Shown in pieces: positions 1-7,699 of a stretch of 32,899 bases of DNA. The position numbers and the translations under genes are program-made. Positions within the stretch are counted from its first letter, which is position 1; the number at the start of each line of letters is the position of its first letter. Origin of the DNA: CALKYB01 sp964510575 (GTDB lineage Bacteria; Bdellovibrionota_C; UBA2361; SZUA-149; CALKYB01); NCBI GenBank assembly GCA_964510575.1, contig CAZECN010000029.1, positions 1 to 32,899 on the forward strand, read 5' to 3'. Under the pieces are notes generated by a model. It saw only the letters and a list, made by a program, of their open reading frames with translations, was not told the DNA's origin and ran no database searches.

Positions 1-129
1 CCAACAGCACCTTTGTTATGGATAGAATGTTGATGATAGTGACACTAAAAGCATCTATAAATAGGAGTTTTGGTTTGCTTTGTTAAGCAGCTGAAATTAG
101 GACGAATTTTGGGCTTTTGAGGATGGTGA
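1..129. other. Left-edge sequence, no gene seen
   Basis: This stretch lies downstream of the leftward transglycosylase gene. It is AT-rich. I see no open reading frame, convincing terminator or RNA gene in it. The upstream or downstream neighbour on this side is outside the window. Confidence 0.5.
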
Positions 130-1110
130 TTATTGGTTTAAAGCCCCATCCATCCTTTTTGCCATTTTTAAGACGGTCTCAACGTAAGGAGCGGACCTAT
201 TGTAGTGCCAGATAACCTTCTCTTTTTCTTCTTGAGAAGGGTGCATAGTGTTCCAACCCTTGGCTTGAAGAAAATTGGCGACCGATGGAATAGCATCATC
301 TGGTGAAAATAGGTCTACTTCCCCGTTCTCGTTCCCATCTACGCCATAAGTTAGTTGATTACCTGGTAGAAATTGAGGGAGTCCAATAGCACCAGAGTAA
401 GAACCTTTAAGGTCTAATGTTTTTAAACCCTTAGCCTGAGCCACATTTATGGTAGCAAGAACATGGGGGAGAAAAGTGTTTTCTAGCCACAATGCTCGCT
501 CAGAGACCCTAGTAAGAGTAACCTTATTCTCTTTATCCTTCTTTTTGAGCCTATTAAAATTTTTCTCAATGTTATCAGGGTCGGCGGCAATAGCTAACCT
601 AGCCAAGCCGTGGAAAACAATAGAGTTACCTGTAAACTTACCACAGCGTGTTTCCATTTGAAGAATCGATAGAATTACGCTTCTTGGTACTTGAAAACGC
701 TTTTCGGCTTCAATGAATTTACTTTCATGTTTTCTATAAAACTCTACGGCATTTTTAATTTCTGAATCACGATTCCGCCTTCTATAAGCAGCTCTAGACT
801 CCTTAGGGTCGAGGCTGAAGTAAAGAGGCTTGAAGGAGGGCATTTTCCTATCTGATAAAGTTTTTTGAAGTTCGTTGGGATCAACTCCCCTAGCTATTAA
901 GAGGTTAAACAAATGATCCCATCCTTTTAGTCCCTTGTAATTTGAAGCTGAGTTGCTAGGCCTTACAACTTTAGAAGGAGTATAGGTGCTAGAGAGGTGA
1001 GAGTGGCCTGATGATGATGGCTTGACCTCTTCTAGGGCAAAAGAGAGTTTCGAACCCAAGCTAGTTAGGCATAAAAGAAAAGTAAATATTAAGCTCCATC
1101 TGAACATCAA
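130..1110 (-). CDS. mltB: Lytic murein transglycosylase, MltB/Slt35 type
   Basis: The predicted enzyme cleaves the MurNAc-GlcNAc bond of peptidoglycan, leaving 1,6-anhydro ends, and would act in the periplasm. Residues 1-26 form a Sec signal peptide ending SFA; the cysteine at 14 is not in a good lipobox, so a soluble form is more likely than a lipoprotein. The catalytic glutamate is expected at E153 in QMETRCGKFTG. SYSGAIGLPQFLP (237-249) matches the MltB SYAGAMG-x-x-QFMP block. It is followed by an EF-hand-like loop, VDGNENGEVDLFSPDDA (257-273), as in E. coli Slt35, which binds calcium there. HYNRS near 302 is the usual C-terminal family motif. At 326 residues it is of normal length. It stands alone, with no operon partner in the window. 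The family is clear; which MltB subfamily is not. Confidence 0.88.
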   Translation of the reverse strand: MMFRWSLIFTFLLCLTSLGSKLSFALEEVKPSSSGHSHLSSTYTPSKVVRPSNSASNYKGLKGWDHLFNLLIARGVDPNELQKTLSDRKMPSFKPLYFSLDPKESRAAYRRRNRDSEIKNAVEFYRKHESKFIEAEKRFQVPRSVILSILQMETRCGKFTGNSIVFHGLARLAIAADPDNIEKNFNRLKKKDKENKVTLTRVSERALWLENTFLPHVLATINVAQAKGLKTLDLKGSYSGAIGLPQFLPGNQLTYGVDGNENGEVDLFSPDDAIPSVANFLQAKGWNTMHPSQEEKEKVIWHYNRSAPYVETVLKMAKRMDGALNQ

Positions 1111-1157
1111 TGCACATCCCGTTTAGATCTAGGTGGTTGTGGGGTTAAGCCATGCCT

Positions 1158-1198
1158 TCCAATCCATATTGGACTAGCGAAAGGACTATTGGCTAGTC
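1158..1198. repeat. Two small inverted repeats upstream of mltB
   Basis: TCCAAT (1158-1163) pairs with ATTGGA (1168-1173). GACTAGC (1172-1178) pairs with GCTAGTC (1192-1198). They sit about 50-90 bases upstream of the leftward transglycosylase start, where a promoter or operator would be expected. No clear -35/-10 pair was recognised, so their role is unknown. Confidence 0.35.
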
Positions 1199-1297
1199 TT
1201 ATTTTAGCATTTTTTAGATGCCAATAAAGCTAGTTGCTCTTCAAAATTGTAACTTACTTAAAGTTTATTGGGGGTTAGGGGTAGGCTTCAATTATTA

Positions 1298-1340
1298 GCA
1301 AGCGTTCAGAGGGTTCTTATTGAGGGGTTTTAAGGAACAA
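1298..1340 (+). repeat. Dispersed intergenic repeat, copy 1 (diverged)
   Basis: The left end AAGCGTTCAG (1300-1309) is identical to 12654-12663. The next bases, GGTTCTTATTGAGG, follow the same order as in copy 2 at 12654-12703, with about 18 of 26 positions agreeing by hand alignment. The copy is decayed toward its right end. It lies in a non-coding gap. Confidence 0.5.
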
Positions 1341-1371
1341 AAGGAAGAACATCTTGGGTGTATACCCCGTC

Positions 1372-1676
1372 TACTTGAAATTTCGGCTTTTCCTGTACCC
1401 ATAGTAAAGGGTATCAGCAGTGCGTAGCACTGCCAGACAACAAGTATACTGAAACCAGAAATATAACTGCAAGGGCGAAGCTTCTCTTCACTGCATATTT
1501 TTAGGCAAGGTAACGGGGGAACAAATGCTAAACGCATTTGTTTTGTGGTCCTACGTCAGGCTATTTCTTGCTCCGCAAGAGCCAGACGTAGTCTAATGGC
1601 TTTGCTTACGCAAAGCTTATACTGAAACCTCATGGAAGTACCTAGAAAACTCGAAATTTAAAGTGGTTTCAGTATA
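1372..1676. repeat. Hairpin-rich island with imperfect terminal inverted repeats
   Basis: This gap holds several consecutive stem-loops. They are TACCC/GGGTA (1396-1413), GCAGTGC-GTA-GCACTGC (1417-1433), a 9-bp stem AACAAATGC/GCATTTGTT (1520-1542), a long composite stem CTACGTCAGGCT/AGCCAGACGTAG (1551-1591) with inner CTTGC/GCAAG, and GCTTTGC/GCAAAGC (1599-1616). TATACTGAAACC occurs at 1445-1456 and 1618-1629 and inverted at 1665-1676. The outer flanks (about 1374-1400 and 1632-1660) are imperfect inverted copies sharing AAATTTCG and GTAC. Any reading frame here is incidental. The layout suggests a non-autonomous mobile element or a nested REP-like cluster rather than a gene. Confidence 0.6.
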
Positions 1677-1678
1677 TT

Positions 1679-2674
1679 CTAGTTATTATTGAATTGAAGC
1701 GACCACGGATCGGGAAACTTGCCATCTTTAATCGCCTGGATGAGTTCCTCAATACCTTGCTTGAGGCCCCATTTTGGTGAGAAGTCTAGGAGTTTCTGAA
1801 GCTTACTGTCACTAAGCTTATAGTCCTCTACACCGGGAGAATTTTCTCCAAAATTTATTTTTACCTCTGGTACAAGTGAAGCTACTTGGTTGGCAATATC
1901 CTGCATGGAGTAGTTTTGCCCAGCAGCACAGACGTTAAACATCTCTCCACTTACCATATTTAGGTGGCCTGCGAGGCAGCGACTGATCGCTTGGCAAGCA
2001 TCTGCAACATGAATGAAAGCTCTTTGTTCATCTCCTGAGGGTAGGGATATTTTTTGATTTAGAACAGCATCTCTAACAATCTTATTTACCGGTAAGTCAA
2101 ATCTCATTCTTGGCGAGTATCCATAACAGCTTCCTATGCGAAGAATAGTAGGGTGAAAATCTCTTCTTTTCGCATTGACTATTCTCTCTTCCATTCTAAG
2201 CTTTAGCCTAGAGTAAAGAGTTCGAGGTTCTGGCACAGCTGTTTCGTAAACTAAACCTCGAGTTGTGCCGTAAACACTATCGGAGCTAGCAAATATAAAT
2301 CTTTCTACCCCGTGTTCAATGGCGGCGTCTACTGCCACTGAAGAAGCTAGCAGGTTTATGTCTCTCATCGTGGCTCGCTGCACGTCATCAAGTCTTCGCC
2401 CTACTATTGCTGCAAGAAGAACAATTGCATCAACTTGTTCGCAGGCTTTCGACAAGGCTTTGATGTCGCAGAGGTCGGCTTTTACAACGGTAAGGTTAGG
2501 ATGTGAAAGTTGGTCTAATCCAGAAGTTCCATACAAAAAATTATCGAAAATTCTTACTTTATAGCCCAATTCTAAAAGAGATCTGGCCAACACTGAGCCT
2601 ATATACCCAGCACCTCCAAGTAAGAGAACAGATTTTAGATTATCACCTGCCATTTTTAGCCAATCGAAATCCAT
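1679..2674 (-). CDS. NAD-dependent epimerase/dehydratase (extended SDR)
   Basis: This is a nucleotide-sugar-modifying enzyme of the extended short-chain dehydrogenase family. GGAGYIG (20-26) is the Rossmann dinucleotide-binding motif, IFDNF (42-46) ends the second strand where the ribose is usually bound, and SSDSVYG (130-136) with Y154-x-x-x-K158 forms the catalytic S/T-Y-K set. At 331 residues it has normal length. The family includes UDP-glucose 4-epimerase and many dehydratases or reductases; the substrate cannot be read from sequence. The start at 2674 overlaps the end of cysS by 32 bases. A second in-frame ATG at 2653 would shorten the overlap to 11 bases and keep the Rossmann motif, and may be the real start. 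It is the last gene of the trpE(G)-cysS-epimerase group. Its stop lies next to the hairpin island at 1372-1676. Confidence 0.85.
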   Translation of the reverse strand: MDFDWLKMAGDNLKSVLLLGGAGYIGSVLARSLLELGYKVRIFDNFLYGTSGLDQLSHPNLTVVKADLCDIKALSKACEQVDAIVLLAAIVGRRLDDVQRATMRDINLLASSVAVDAAIEHGVERFIFASSDSVYGTTRGLVYETAVPEPRTLYSRLKLRMEERIVNAKRRDFHPTILRIGSCYGYSPRMRFDLPVNKIVRDAVLNQKISLPSGDEQRAFIHVADACQAISRCLAGHLNMVSGEMFNVCAAGQNYSMQDIANQVASLVPEVKINFGENSPGVEDYKLSDSKLQKLLDFSPKWGLKQGIEELIQAIKDGKFPDPWSLQFNNN

Positions 2675-4091
2675 CAGTTGAGTCTTTCACTGTCCAGCCT
2701 AGCTCTTGTAGCTGATCTCTCAAGGAATCAGAAAGGTCCCAGTCTTTTTGTTTTCGAGCTTCATCTCGTTTTTGAGCCAATGCTAAAATATTTGAAGGTA
2801 TCTCTATAGTTTGTAGCCAGCTCTGAATATCAATAGCAAAAACAGTATCGAATTTAAGGGCAAGAGCAAGAACTTCAATTTCCTCAAGACTTTTGTCATC
2901 AAGCGCTTTTTGAAGGATTGCAAGCCCTTGAGACATTCCAAGGTCGTTAAAAATGGCTTCTTTGAATTCATTTTCTATCTGTTTAAAACCATCCGAAGGA
3001 TCTAGCTTTTCTAATTGTTGATTTAAAAGATCGCTGTCTAGGTCCTTCCAAGCTGAAAAGTCATGGGACAAAAATTTAGATTTTAGATTATCTAGTCTTT
3101 GGGCAGCACCTTCTAAAGCTTCCCAGCTCCAGCTAAGTTCTTTTCTGTAGGAACCACCGAGGCAAAGCATTCTATAAGCAAGAGGGTCTATGCCACGCTC
3201 CTTTAGCTTATCGAGTGTAAGAAAACCACCGGTGGATTTTGACATTTTCTCTTTGTCTACAACTAGAAATCCACCATGCATCCAAATTTGCGCCATTTTC
3301 TTTCCAGTAGCTGCTTCGCTTTGAGCAATTTCATTGGTGTGGTGGACCGGAATGTGGTCAATACCACCACAGTGAATATCGAAGCTATCTCCTAAGTATT
3401 CACGCGCCATAGCACTGCACTCAATATGCCATCCGGGGTATCCTCGTCCCCAAGGGGATTCCCATTGGAGCTCCTGATTTTCAAACTTACTTTTTGTAAA
3501 CCATAGAGCAAAGTCTTGAGGATTTCTTTTTTTAGAATCAACTTCAATTCTGGCACCAGCTTTAAGGCTTTCAAGATCCAACTTTGCAAATTCCCCGTAC
3601 CTGCTGAATTTTGCCACGTCGAAATAGACGTTCCCGCCACTATGGTAGGCAATATCCTTTTCCTCTAGTTTTTCAATTAGAGAAATCATTTGCTTGATAT
3701 GCTCAGTAGCTTTGCATACGATATTGGGCTTTTCTATATTAAGCCAGCCACAGTGCTCGAAAAAAATCTCTGTGTAGTACTCAGCAATTTCGTATGAGGT
3801 TTTCTTTTCTCGCTTGGATGCCAGAAGCATTTTATCTTCGCCTTCGTCAGCATCTGAAACCAAATGGCCTACGTCAGTGATGTTCATCACGTGGTTCACA
3901 GAGTACCCGGCATAGCGAAGTGTTCGAACTAGCAAATCTTCGAAGATATAAGTACGCAAATTTCCTATGTGCTGGTAATTGTAAACTGTAGGTCCACAAC
4001 AGTAGAGTCCGACAGCTGTGTCATTGATTGGAGTGAATGTCTCAATTGATCGGCTACTGCTGTTGAAAAGTTTTATGGGGGAAGTCTTCAT
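2643..4091 (-). CDS. cysS: Cysteinyl-tRNA synthetase
   Basis: This cytoplasmic class I aminoacyl-tRNA synthetase charges tRNA-Cys. The N-terminal YCCGPTVYNYQHIGNLR (30-46) carries the first zinc-binding cysteine and the HIGN signature (41-44). The other expected zinc ligands are visible at C225 in WHIECSAMA and in HCGGIDHIPVHHTNE (240-254; H250, E254). KMSKS is at 282-286. The C-terminal part has the usual helical anticodon-binding domain, ending QLQELGWTVKDSTDGFRL. At 482 residues it is slightly longer than the roughly 460 typical of the family. It lies 44 bases downstream of trpE(G) and overlaps the epimerase gene, so the three are probably co-transcribed. That grouping has no obvious metabolic logic. 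Confidence 0.97.
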   Translation of the reverse strand: MKTSPIKLFNSSSRSIETFTPINDTAVGLYCCGPTVYNYQHIGNLRTYIFEDLLVRTLRYAGYSVNHVMNITDVGHLVSDADEGEDKMLLASKREKKTSYEIAEYYTEIFFEHCGWLNIEKPNIVCKATEHIKQMISLIEKLEEKDIAYHSGGNVYFDVAKFSRYGEFAKLDLESLKAGARIEVDSKKRNPQDFALWFTKSKFENQELQWESPWGRGYPGWHIECSAMAREYLGDSFDIHCGGIDHIPVHHTNEIAQSEAATGKKMAQIWMHGGFLVVDKEKMSKSTGGFLTLDKLKERGIDPLAYRMLCLGGSYRKELSWSWEALEGAAQRLDNLKSKFLSHDFSAWKDLDSDLLNQQLEKLDPSDGFKQIENEFKEAIFNDLGMSQGLAILQKALDDKSLEEIEVLALALKFDTVFAIDIQSWLQTIEIPSNILALAQKRDEARKQKDWDLSDSLRDQLQELGWTVKDSTDGFRLAKNGR

Positions 4092-4135
4092 TAAGTTTTA
4101 CTTGAGTCTTTTTAAGAGGCCCTATCCATACAAAG

Positions 4136-6325
4136 CTAATTTTCAATAAGAGTTCTGATAGCATTTGCCAAAATCTTATGACCAGCCCCTTGTTTAAGTG
4201 TCATCAGAGATTCAGGGTGAAACTGAACGCTAGCAACAGGCAATGTTTTATGTCTCAAGCCCATTATGGTTGGAGGTTCTGAGTCATCACCAGTTGTAAT
4301 AGCAGTGACAGAAAGACATTCAGGAATACTATCCGTCTTTACGTAAATGCTATGGTATCTACCAACTTCGAATGGTTCATCTACTCCAGCGAAGAGTTCT
4401 TGATCGCTAGTATTAACCAGGGAGGCTTTCCCGTGCTTTGGAACAGGTAGCTCACCTAGTTCTGCACCGAAGGCTTGCGCAATGCCTTGATGACCAAGAC
4501 AGACCCCAAAAATTGGTAGCCCCTGGTTTGAATATTTTTGAGCTAAGGAAGGAATGCCAAATTCTTCAGGGGTGCCGGGTCCAGGTGAGAGAAACATCAA
4601 ATCTGGATTTATCTTAGCTACAATACTCTCTGGAAATCCTGCTCGAACAGTTTCGACTACACATCCTAAGTCCCTCATGTAGGCAGCCAAGTTGTGAACA
4701 AAGCTGTCTTTGCAATCTACCAATAGAATCTTGGGATTGTTATTTAGCCTTAAGGAGTCCATCGAAAAACTAGATTTTCTATGGTTTGCCCCGGAAGGCT
4801 CTTCAGAAATAGCCGCTAAGAAGGCACCAGCTTTAGTCAAAGTTTCTTGTTCTTCAGCTTTTGGGCAAGAACCAAATAGAAGTGTCGCACCAGATCTAGT
4901 AGAACAGCGGCCATCTCGAAGATGAGCAGTTCTTAGAGTAATCCCCGTATTAATATTACCATTAAACAGTAGCAGCCCCACAGCTCCCGAGTACCATTCA
5001 CGAGGCGACTTTTCTAGGTTCTCGATTTCTTGTAGTGCTGCAGGCTTGGGAGCTCCAGTCACGGTGCAAGCCCACATATGAGTTTGGAAAGCATCTAGAC
5101 TGTCATACTGATCGTCCAATTCTCCACATACGTGGTCTACTGTATGAATGAGATGGGAGTAAAATTCTAGCTGCCGTCTGCCAATAACTTTGACTGAACC
5201 CGGTTTACAGACTCTTGCCATGTCGTTCCGGTCTACGTCGGTGCACATAGTTAATTCTGACTCGTCTTTGAGAGAAGATATTAACTGCCTAACTTGATCA
5301 GCGTCTTCAAGTGCACTGTCCCCTCGCTTAACCGTTCCCGCTATAGGGCAAGTTTCGTATACTCTGTCAGTTACCCGGACATATATTTCAGGAGATGAGC
5401 CAACAAGCTGCTCGTCTCCAAAGTTTAGACAGAAAAGATAAGGGCTGGGGTTGATTTCAGCGAGTTTCCCAAAAAGGCCTGTCGGGGTGAGTTCACAGCG
5501 GGTTTCAAAGGACTGAGATAAGACAACTTCAAAATAGTCCCCCTTTTTAGTTCCTTCGATAACTTTGTTTACACTATCCGCAAATTCATCTGGTCCATGG
5601 TCGCTTACTATCTGTTTGTCACCTTTTGGGGTCGGTAAGGGAAAAGAACTAGATTTGGAGCAAAGCTCTTCTGTGGAAGTAGAACTATCGGATAGAATAT
5701 ACTTATTGAAGAAGGCGCGATTAGTTTGCCTATCGACTATCGTTAGTTCTAGCGGAAGAAAAAGGTGGCAGTCCTTGTTATTTTGGTCTCTTGAGTGTTT
5801 AAGCGTGAGGTTTTCAAACTGAAGAACAAGATCATAGCCAAAAGCCCCGTACAACCCGAACATCGAAGACTTTTCTACTTCGGAGCTGAAAAAATCTCTA
5901 ATGCTTCTAAGTACAGAAAAGACCGAGGGCTGTTTCGTTCGGTCCTCTTCTGAAAAATACTTAGCTCCATCTGCCAAAGTACCCTTAAATATTCCTTCTT
6001 CTAAAGAGGTCGAGTTGAAAGAAGAGTCAGCCTTAAGTTTTTTGCCTAGGGCCGCTAAAAGAAATTCCCCTTGCTTGGTCAGGGAAAGAATTGAAACATT
6101 TTTCCCCTTGCTGATAAATTCTAAGGCAGGGTTAATAAATCCGATATCCCAGCGAGAGTGTCTACCGGGGTACTCTAATCCGCTAGAAAAGATTCCTCCC
6201 TTGTGGGTGTCTAGTTTCGAGCGAATATCATCTAAAGAGGTATCTACGCTAAGTTTTTGCTCCACCACTGTTAAGTCGAGCCCACCCTTGATTTTTCCGT
6301 GGAAGGATTGAGGATTTCCAGTCAT
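4136..6325 (-). CDS. trpE(G): Fused anthranilate synthase TrpE(G)
   Basis: The predicted enzyme converts chorismate and glutamine to anthranilate, the first committed step of tryptophan synthesis. Both subunits are joined in one 729-residue chain. The chorismate-binding part spans roughly residues 1-510, with DVDRNDMARVCKPGSV, THMWACTVTGAPKP and NTGITLRTA-type blocks. The glutamine amidotransferase part starts near 533 (ILLVDCKDSFVHNL) and has its nucleophile in FGVCLGHQG (C609) and the H703/E705 pair in VQFHPES, so both active sites look intact. The chain length and order resemble the fused enzyme known in rhizobia. A fused aminodeoxychorismate-type or phenazine-type (PhzE) enzyme is a less likely alternative. 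The upstream leader (6384-6444) carries a strong stem-loop with an alternative pairing partner and could be an attenuator, but no tryptophan-rich leader peptide was found. Confidence 0.92.
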   Translation of the reverse strand: MTGNPQSFHGKIKGGLDLTVVEQKLSVDTSLDDIRSKLDTHKGGIFSSGLEYPGRHSRWDIGFINPALEFISKGKNVSILSLTKQGEFLLAALGKKLKADSSFNSTSLEEGIFKGTLADGAKYFSEEDRTKQPSVFSVLRSIRDFFSSEVEKSSMFGLYGAFGYDLVLQFENLTLKHSRDQNNKDCHLFLPLELTIVDRQTNRAFFNKYILSDSSTSTEELCSKSSSFPLPTPKGDKQIVSDHGPDEFADSVNKVIEGTKKGDYFEVVLSQSFETRCELTPTGLFGKLAEINPSPYLFCLNFGDEQLVGSSPEIYVRVTDRVYETCPIAGTVKRGDSALEDADQVRQLISSLKDESELTMCTDVDRNDMARVCKPGSVKVIGRRQLEFYSHLIHTVDHVCGELDDQYDSLDAFQTHMWACTVTGAPKPAALQEIENLEKSPREWYSGAVGLLLFNGNINTGITLRTAHLRDGRCSTRSGATLLFGSCPKAEEQETLTKAGAFLAAISEEPSGANHRKSSFSMDSLRLNNNPKILLVDCKDSFVHNLAAYMRDLGCVVETVRAGFPESIVAKINPDLMFLSPGPGTPEEFGIPSLAQKYSNQGLPIFGVCLGHQGIAQAFGAELGELPVPKHGKASLVNTSDQELFAGVDEPFEVGRYHSIYVKTDSIPECLSVTAITTGDDSEPPTIMGLRHKTLPVASVQFHPESLMTLKQGAGHKILANAIRTLIEN

Positions 6326-6383
6326 CTAATTTTCCGATCTGACCTTGCGGGCTGAAGTATTGAATTCAAAAACTTAAAGAAGG

Positions 6384-6444
6384 GTAATTTTGCTGCCCAC
6401 CTTTGAGGCAAAATTACAGTATCAATTCACCTTATATAGGTGGG
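6384..6444 (-). promoter_or_regulatory. Structured trpE(G) leader, possible attenuator or pseudoknot
   Basis: Read on the minus strand, a perfect 10-bp stem GTAATTTTGC/GCAAAATTAC (6417-6408 with 6393-6384) encloses a 14-base loop. Just upstream is a smaller hairpin CACCT-ATATA-AGGTG (6442-6428). The loop contains AGGTGGG (6402-6396), perfectly complementary to CCCACCT (6444-6438) in the upstream hairpin. The upstream strand can therefore pair either locally or with the loop. There is no U-run after the stem and no Trp-codon leader peptide. Regulation is an inference from position and from the mutually exclusive pairings. Confidence 0.4.
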
Positions 6445-6736
6445 TGATTAAAAGGAGGGGATGATACCCTAAGGGACCGAATAAATCACCTAACACTTCT
6501 CTAGGAAAAGGCAAGAAAATCAATATCTTACCTCTTGAGAGGCAAGGGAAGGGCTCTTTGAGGCTAAGTCTATTTTAGGTTTGGTAGCAAACTTATTGAT
6601 TAAGAGTAGCAGCTTAGCTCCGTTTCAAGTTGGAGAGAGAAATACCTTTAACTGGGATAAACTTTAAAGTTTGGTCTCCATGCAGTTGATAAGAGTTTGA
6701 AATGTATAGCTTCTTTTACTTTATTTAAATGCCTAT

Positions 6737-6778
6737 CAGCTGCTCCTTAGATTCTCAAAGAAGCTAACGCTTGAGAAT
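6737..6778 (+). repeat. Dispersed repeat, probable copy 4, folded as a hairpin
   Basis: CTCAAAGAAGCTAACG (6754-6769) resembles CTCAAAGGCTAACGAATGAG in copy 2 at 12682-12701, with two extra bases, and the preceding TCAGCTGCTCCTT resembles TCAGGTAGTTCTT. Here the sequence forms a stem-loop, ATTCTC/GAGAAT plus AAGC/GCTT around TAAC (6751-6778). The relationship is a hand alignment and less certain than that of copies 2 and 3. Confidence 0.35.
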
Positions 6779-6811
6779 AGCATCTTATAGTTAGGGCAAT
6801 TTGTTTTTGCT

Positions 6812-6836
6812 AGGCCGATTGGGGTTCGGCCTTTTG
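6812..6836 (+). terminator. Terminator-like hairpin directly upstream of the 6857 gene
   Basis: AGGCCGA (6812-6818) pairs with TCGGCCT (6826-6832) around a 7-base loop and is followed by a short T-run. It lies about 20 bases before the start codon of the next rightward gene. No rightward gene lies upstream of it in this gap. It would therefore end a short leader RNA or small RNA, or attenuate the following gene. Confidence 0.55.
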
Positions 6837-6856
6837 TCTGGCTTGGGAGTTTAGCA

Positions 6857-7699
6857 ATGGTAAATGTAAATAGTGGCGATTCGTCTACGACTAATGGACT
6901 TGGTGCAGAGGAGTTGAGTTTGTGCCTGCGGGGTTTTTCTGGGCGCGGCGATGAACACTTGATTGAGTGCGTCCCTGGTAAAATTTCTCTTCTGTCAAAA
7001 ATTCCAAGCAATGCATCTTATCGTAAGGCTCTCTGCGAGCTGCGTGATGTGGAGAAAGTTTTTCTTAGCTTGGGCAAGTATCCCATATCAACAGAAAAAG
7101 TTTTTCAAATTGATCGAGATTTTACTTGTTTAGAATTTCCAACTGTAAGTGAAGTGCTAACGAATTGGGTAAGCGAAAGACAAGACCTAGAGAAGCTTGT
7201 AGAAGCCGGTCTAGAAAATGATCTAATGGCAGCACCAGACTCTCTTAGCTTGGCTGAGAAACTGCGACTATCGCTAGTTTGTGCTTTTGCCTCGGAGGTG
7301 GAGGTGATTCATGTGGATTTTGAAGCTGTTGAACTAGGCGCTTCTGAAGCAGAGGACATTGCTAGCTTGATGGTTGCTAGAACTTCCAATTCTGGAAAAG
7401 TAGTAGTTGTAACTGGGTTAGAGCAAGTTCCAGAGCCTTGGTTACATAATGCTAGTGTTTCAATCAAAGGAAGTTCTAAGCGGAGTAGTAGCTTAATAGC
7501 AAAGGCCCAAACCCCTTCAGTTGGTGAGGGGCGTCGTGTTGAAAAGACACTTGTTTCTTCTCGGCCTAAACGAAAGTCCAGCCGTACCAGTACCCTTACG
7601 AAAGTGGAGAAAACAAGTGCGTTCTCTAGAGTAGTTAGCAAACTTAAATTTTTAAAACTACCATCAAGAAAGTCTTCTGGGAGCGCTCTAGACGATTAG
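6857..7699 (+). CDS. Degenerate ABC-type ATPase-like protein
   Basis: I recognise the outline of an ABC ATPase that has lost key residues. VPGKISLLSKIPSNASYRKA (39-58) sits where the Walker A strand and P-loop should be but lacks G-x-x-G-x-GK[ST]. SLSLAEKLRLSLVCAFAS (129-146) is a clear echo of the LSGGEKQRLALARALA signature region. VEVIHVDFE (148-156) keeps the Walker B aspartate but not the catalytic glutamate. VVVVTG (182-187) replaces the H-loop VTH. From about 206 to the end the chain is rich in Ser, Arg and Lys and probably disordered. The start ATG has GGGAG as ribosome-binding site. The frame is open throughout, so this looks like a maintained pseudo-ATPase rather than a pseudogene. 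It converges with the AsmA-like gene, overlapping it by 4 bases. Function unknown. Confidence 0.55.
   Translation: MVNVNSGDSSTTNGLGAEELSLCLRGFSGRGDEHLIECVPGKISLLSKIPSNASYRKALCELRDVEKVFLSLGKYPISTEKVFQIDRDFTCLEFPTVSEVLTNWVSERQDLEKLVEAGLENDLMAAPDSLSLAEKLRLSLVCAFASEVEVIHVDFEAVELGASEAEDIASLMVARTSNSGKVVVVTGLEQVPEPWLHNASVSIKGSSKRSSSLIAKAQTPSVGEGRRVEKTLVSSRPKRKSSRTSTLTKVEKTSAFSRVVSKLKFLKLPSRKSSGSALDD

Noticed and set aside
1295..1537. 80-residue leftward reading frame
   Set aside because: It runs across repeat copy 1 and several perfect hairpins, has no ribosome-binding site or recognisable domain, and is explained by the non-coding hairpin island.
6480..6505. Trp leader peptide (GTG start near 6504 on the minus strand)
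   Set aside because: The short frame contains no tryptophan codon.
6384..6600. T-box riboswitch in the trpE(G) leader because of AAAGGTGGGC
   Set aside because: The full T-box (GGTGG-x-ACCGCG-type), the specifier stem and the GA motifs were not found, and the leader is short.
6736..7011. 91-residue leftward reading frame overlapping the 6857 gene
   Set aside because: It is antisense to a frame with a good ribosome-binding site and an ABC-like pattern, and shows no domain of its own.
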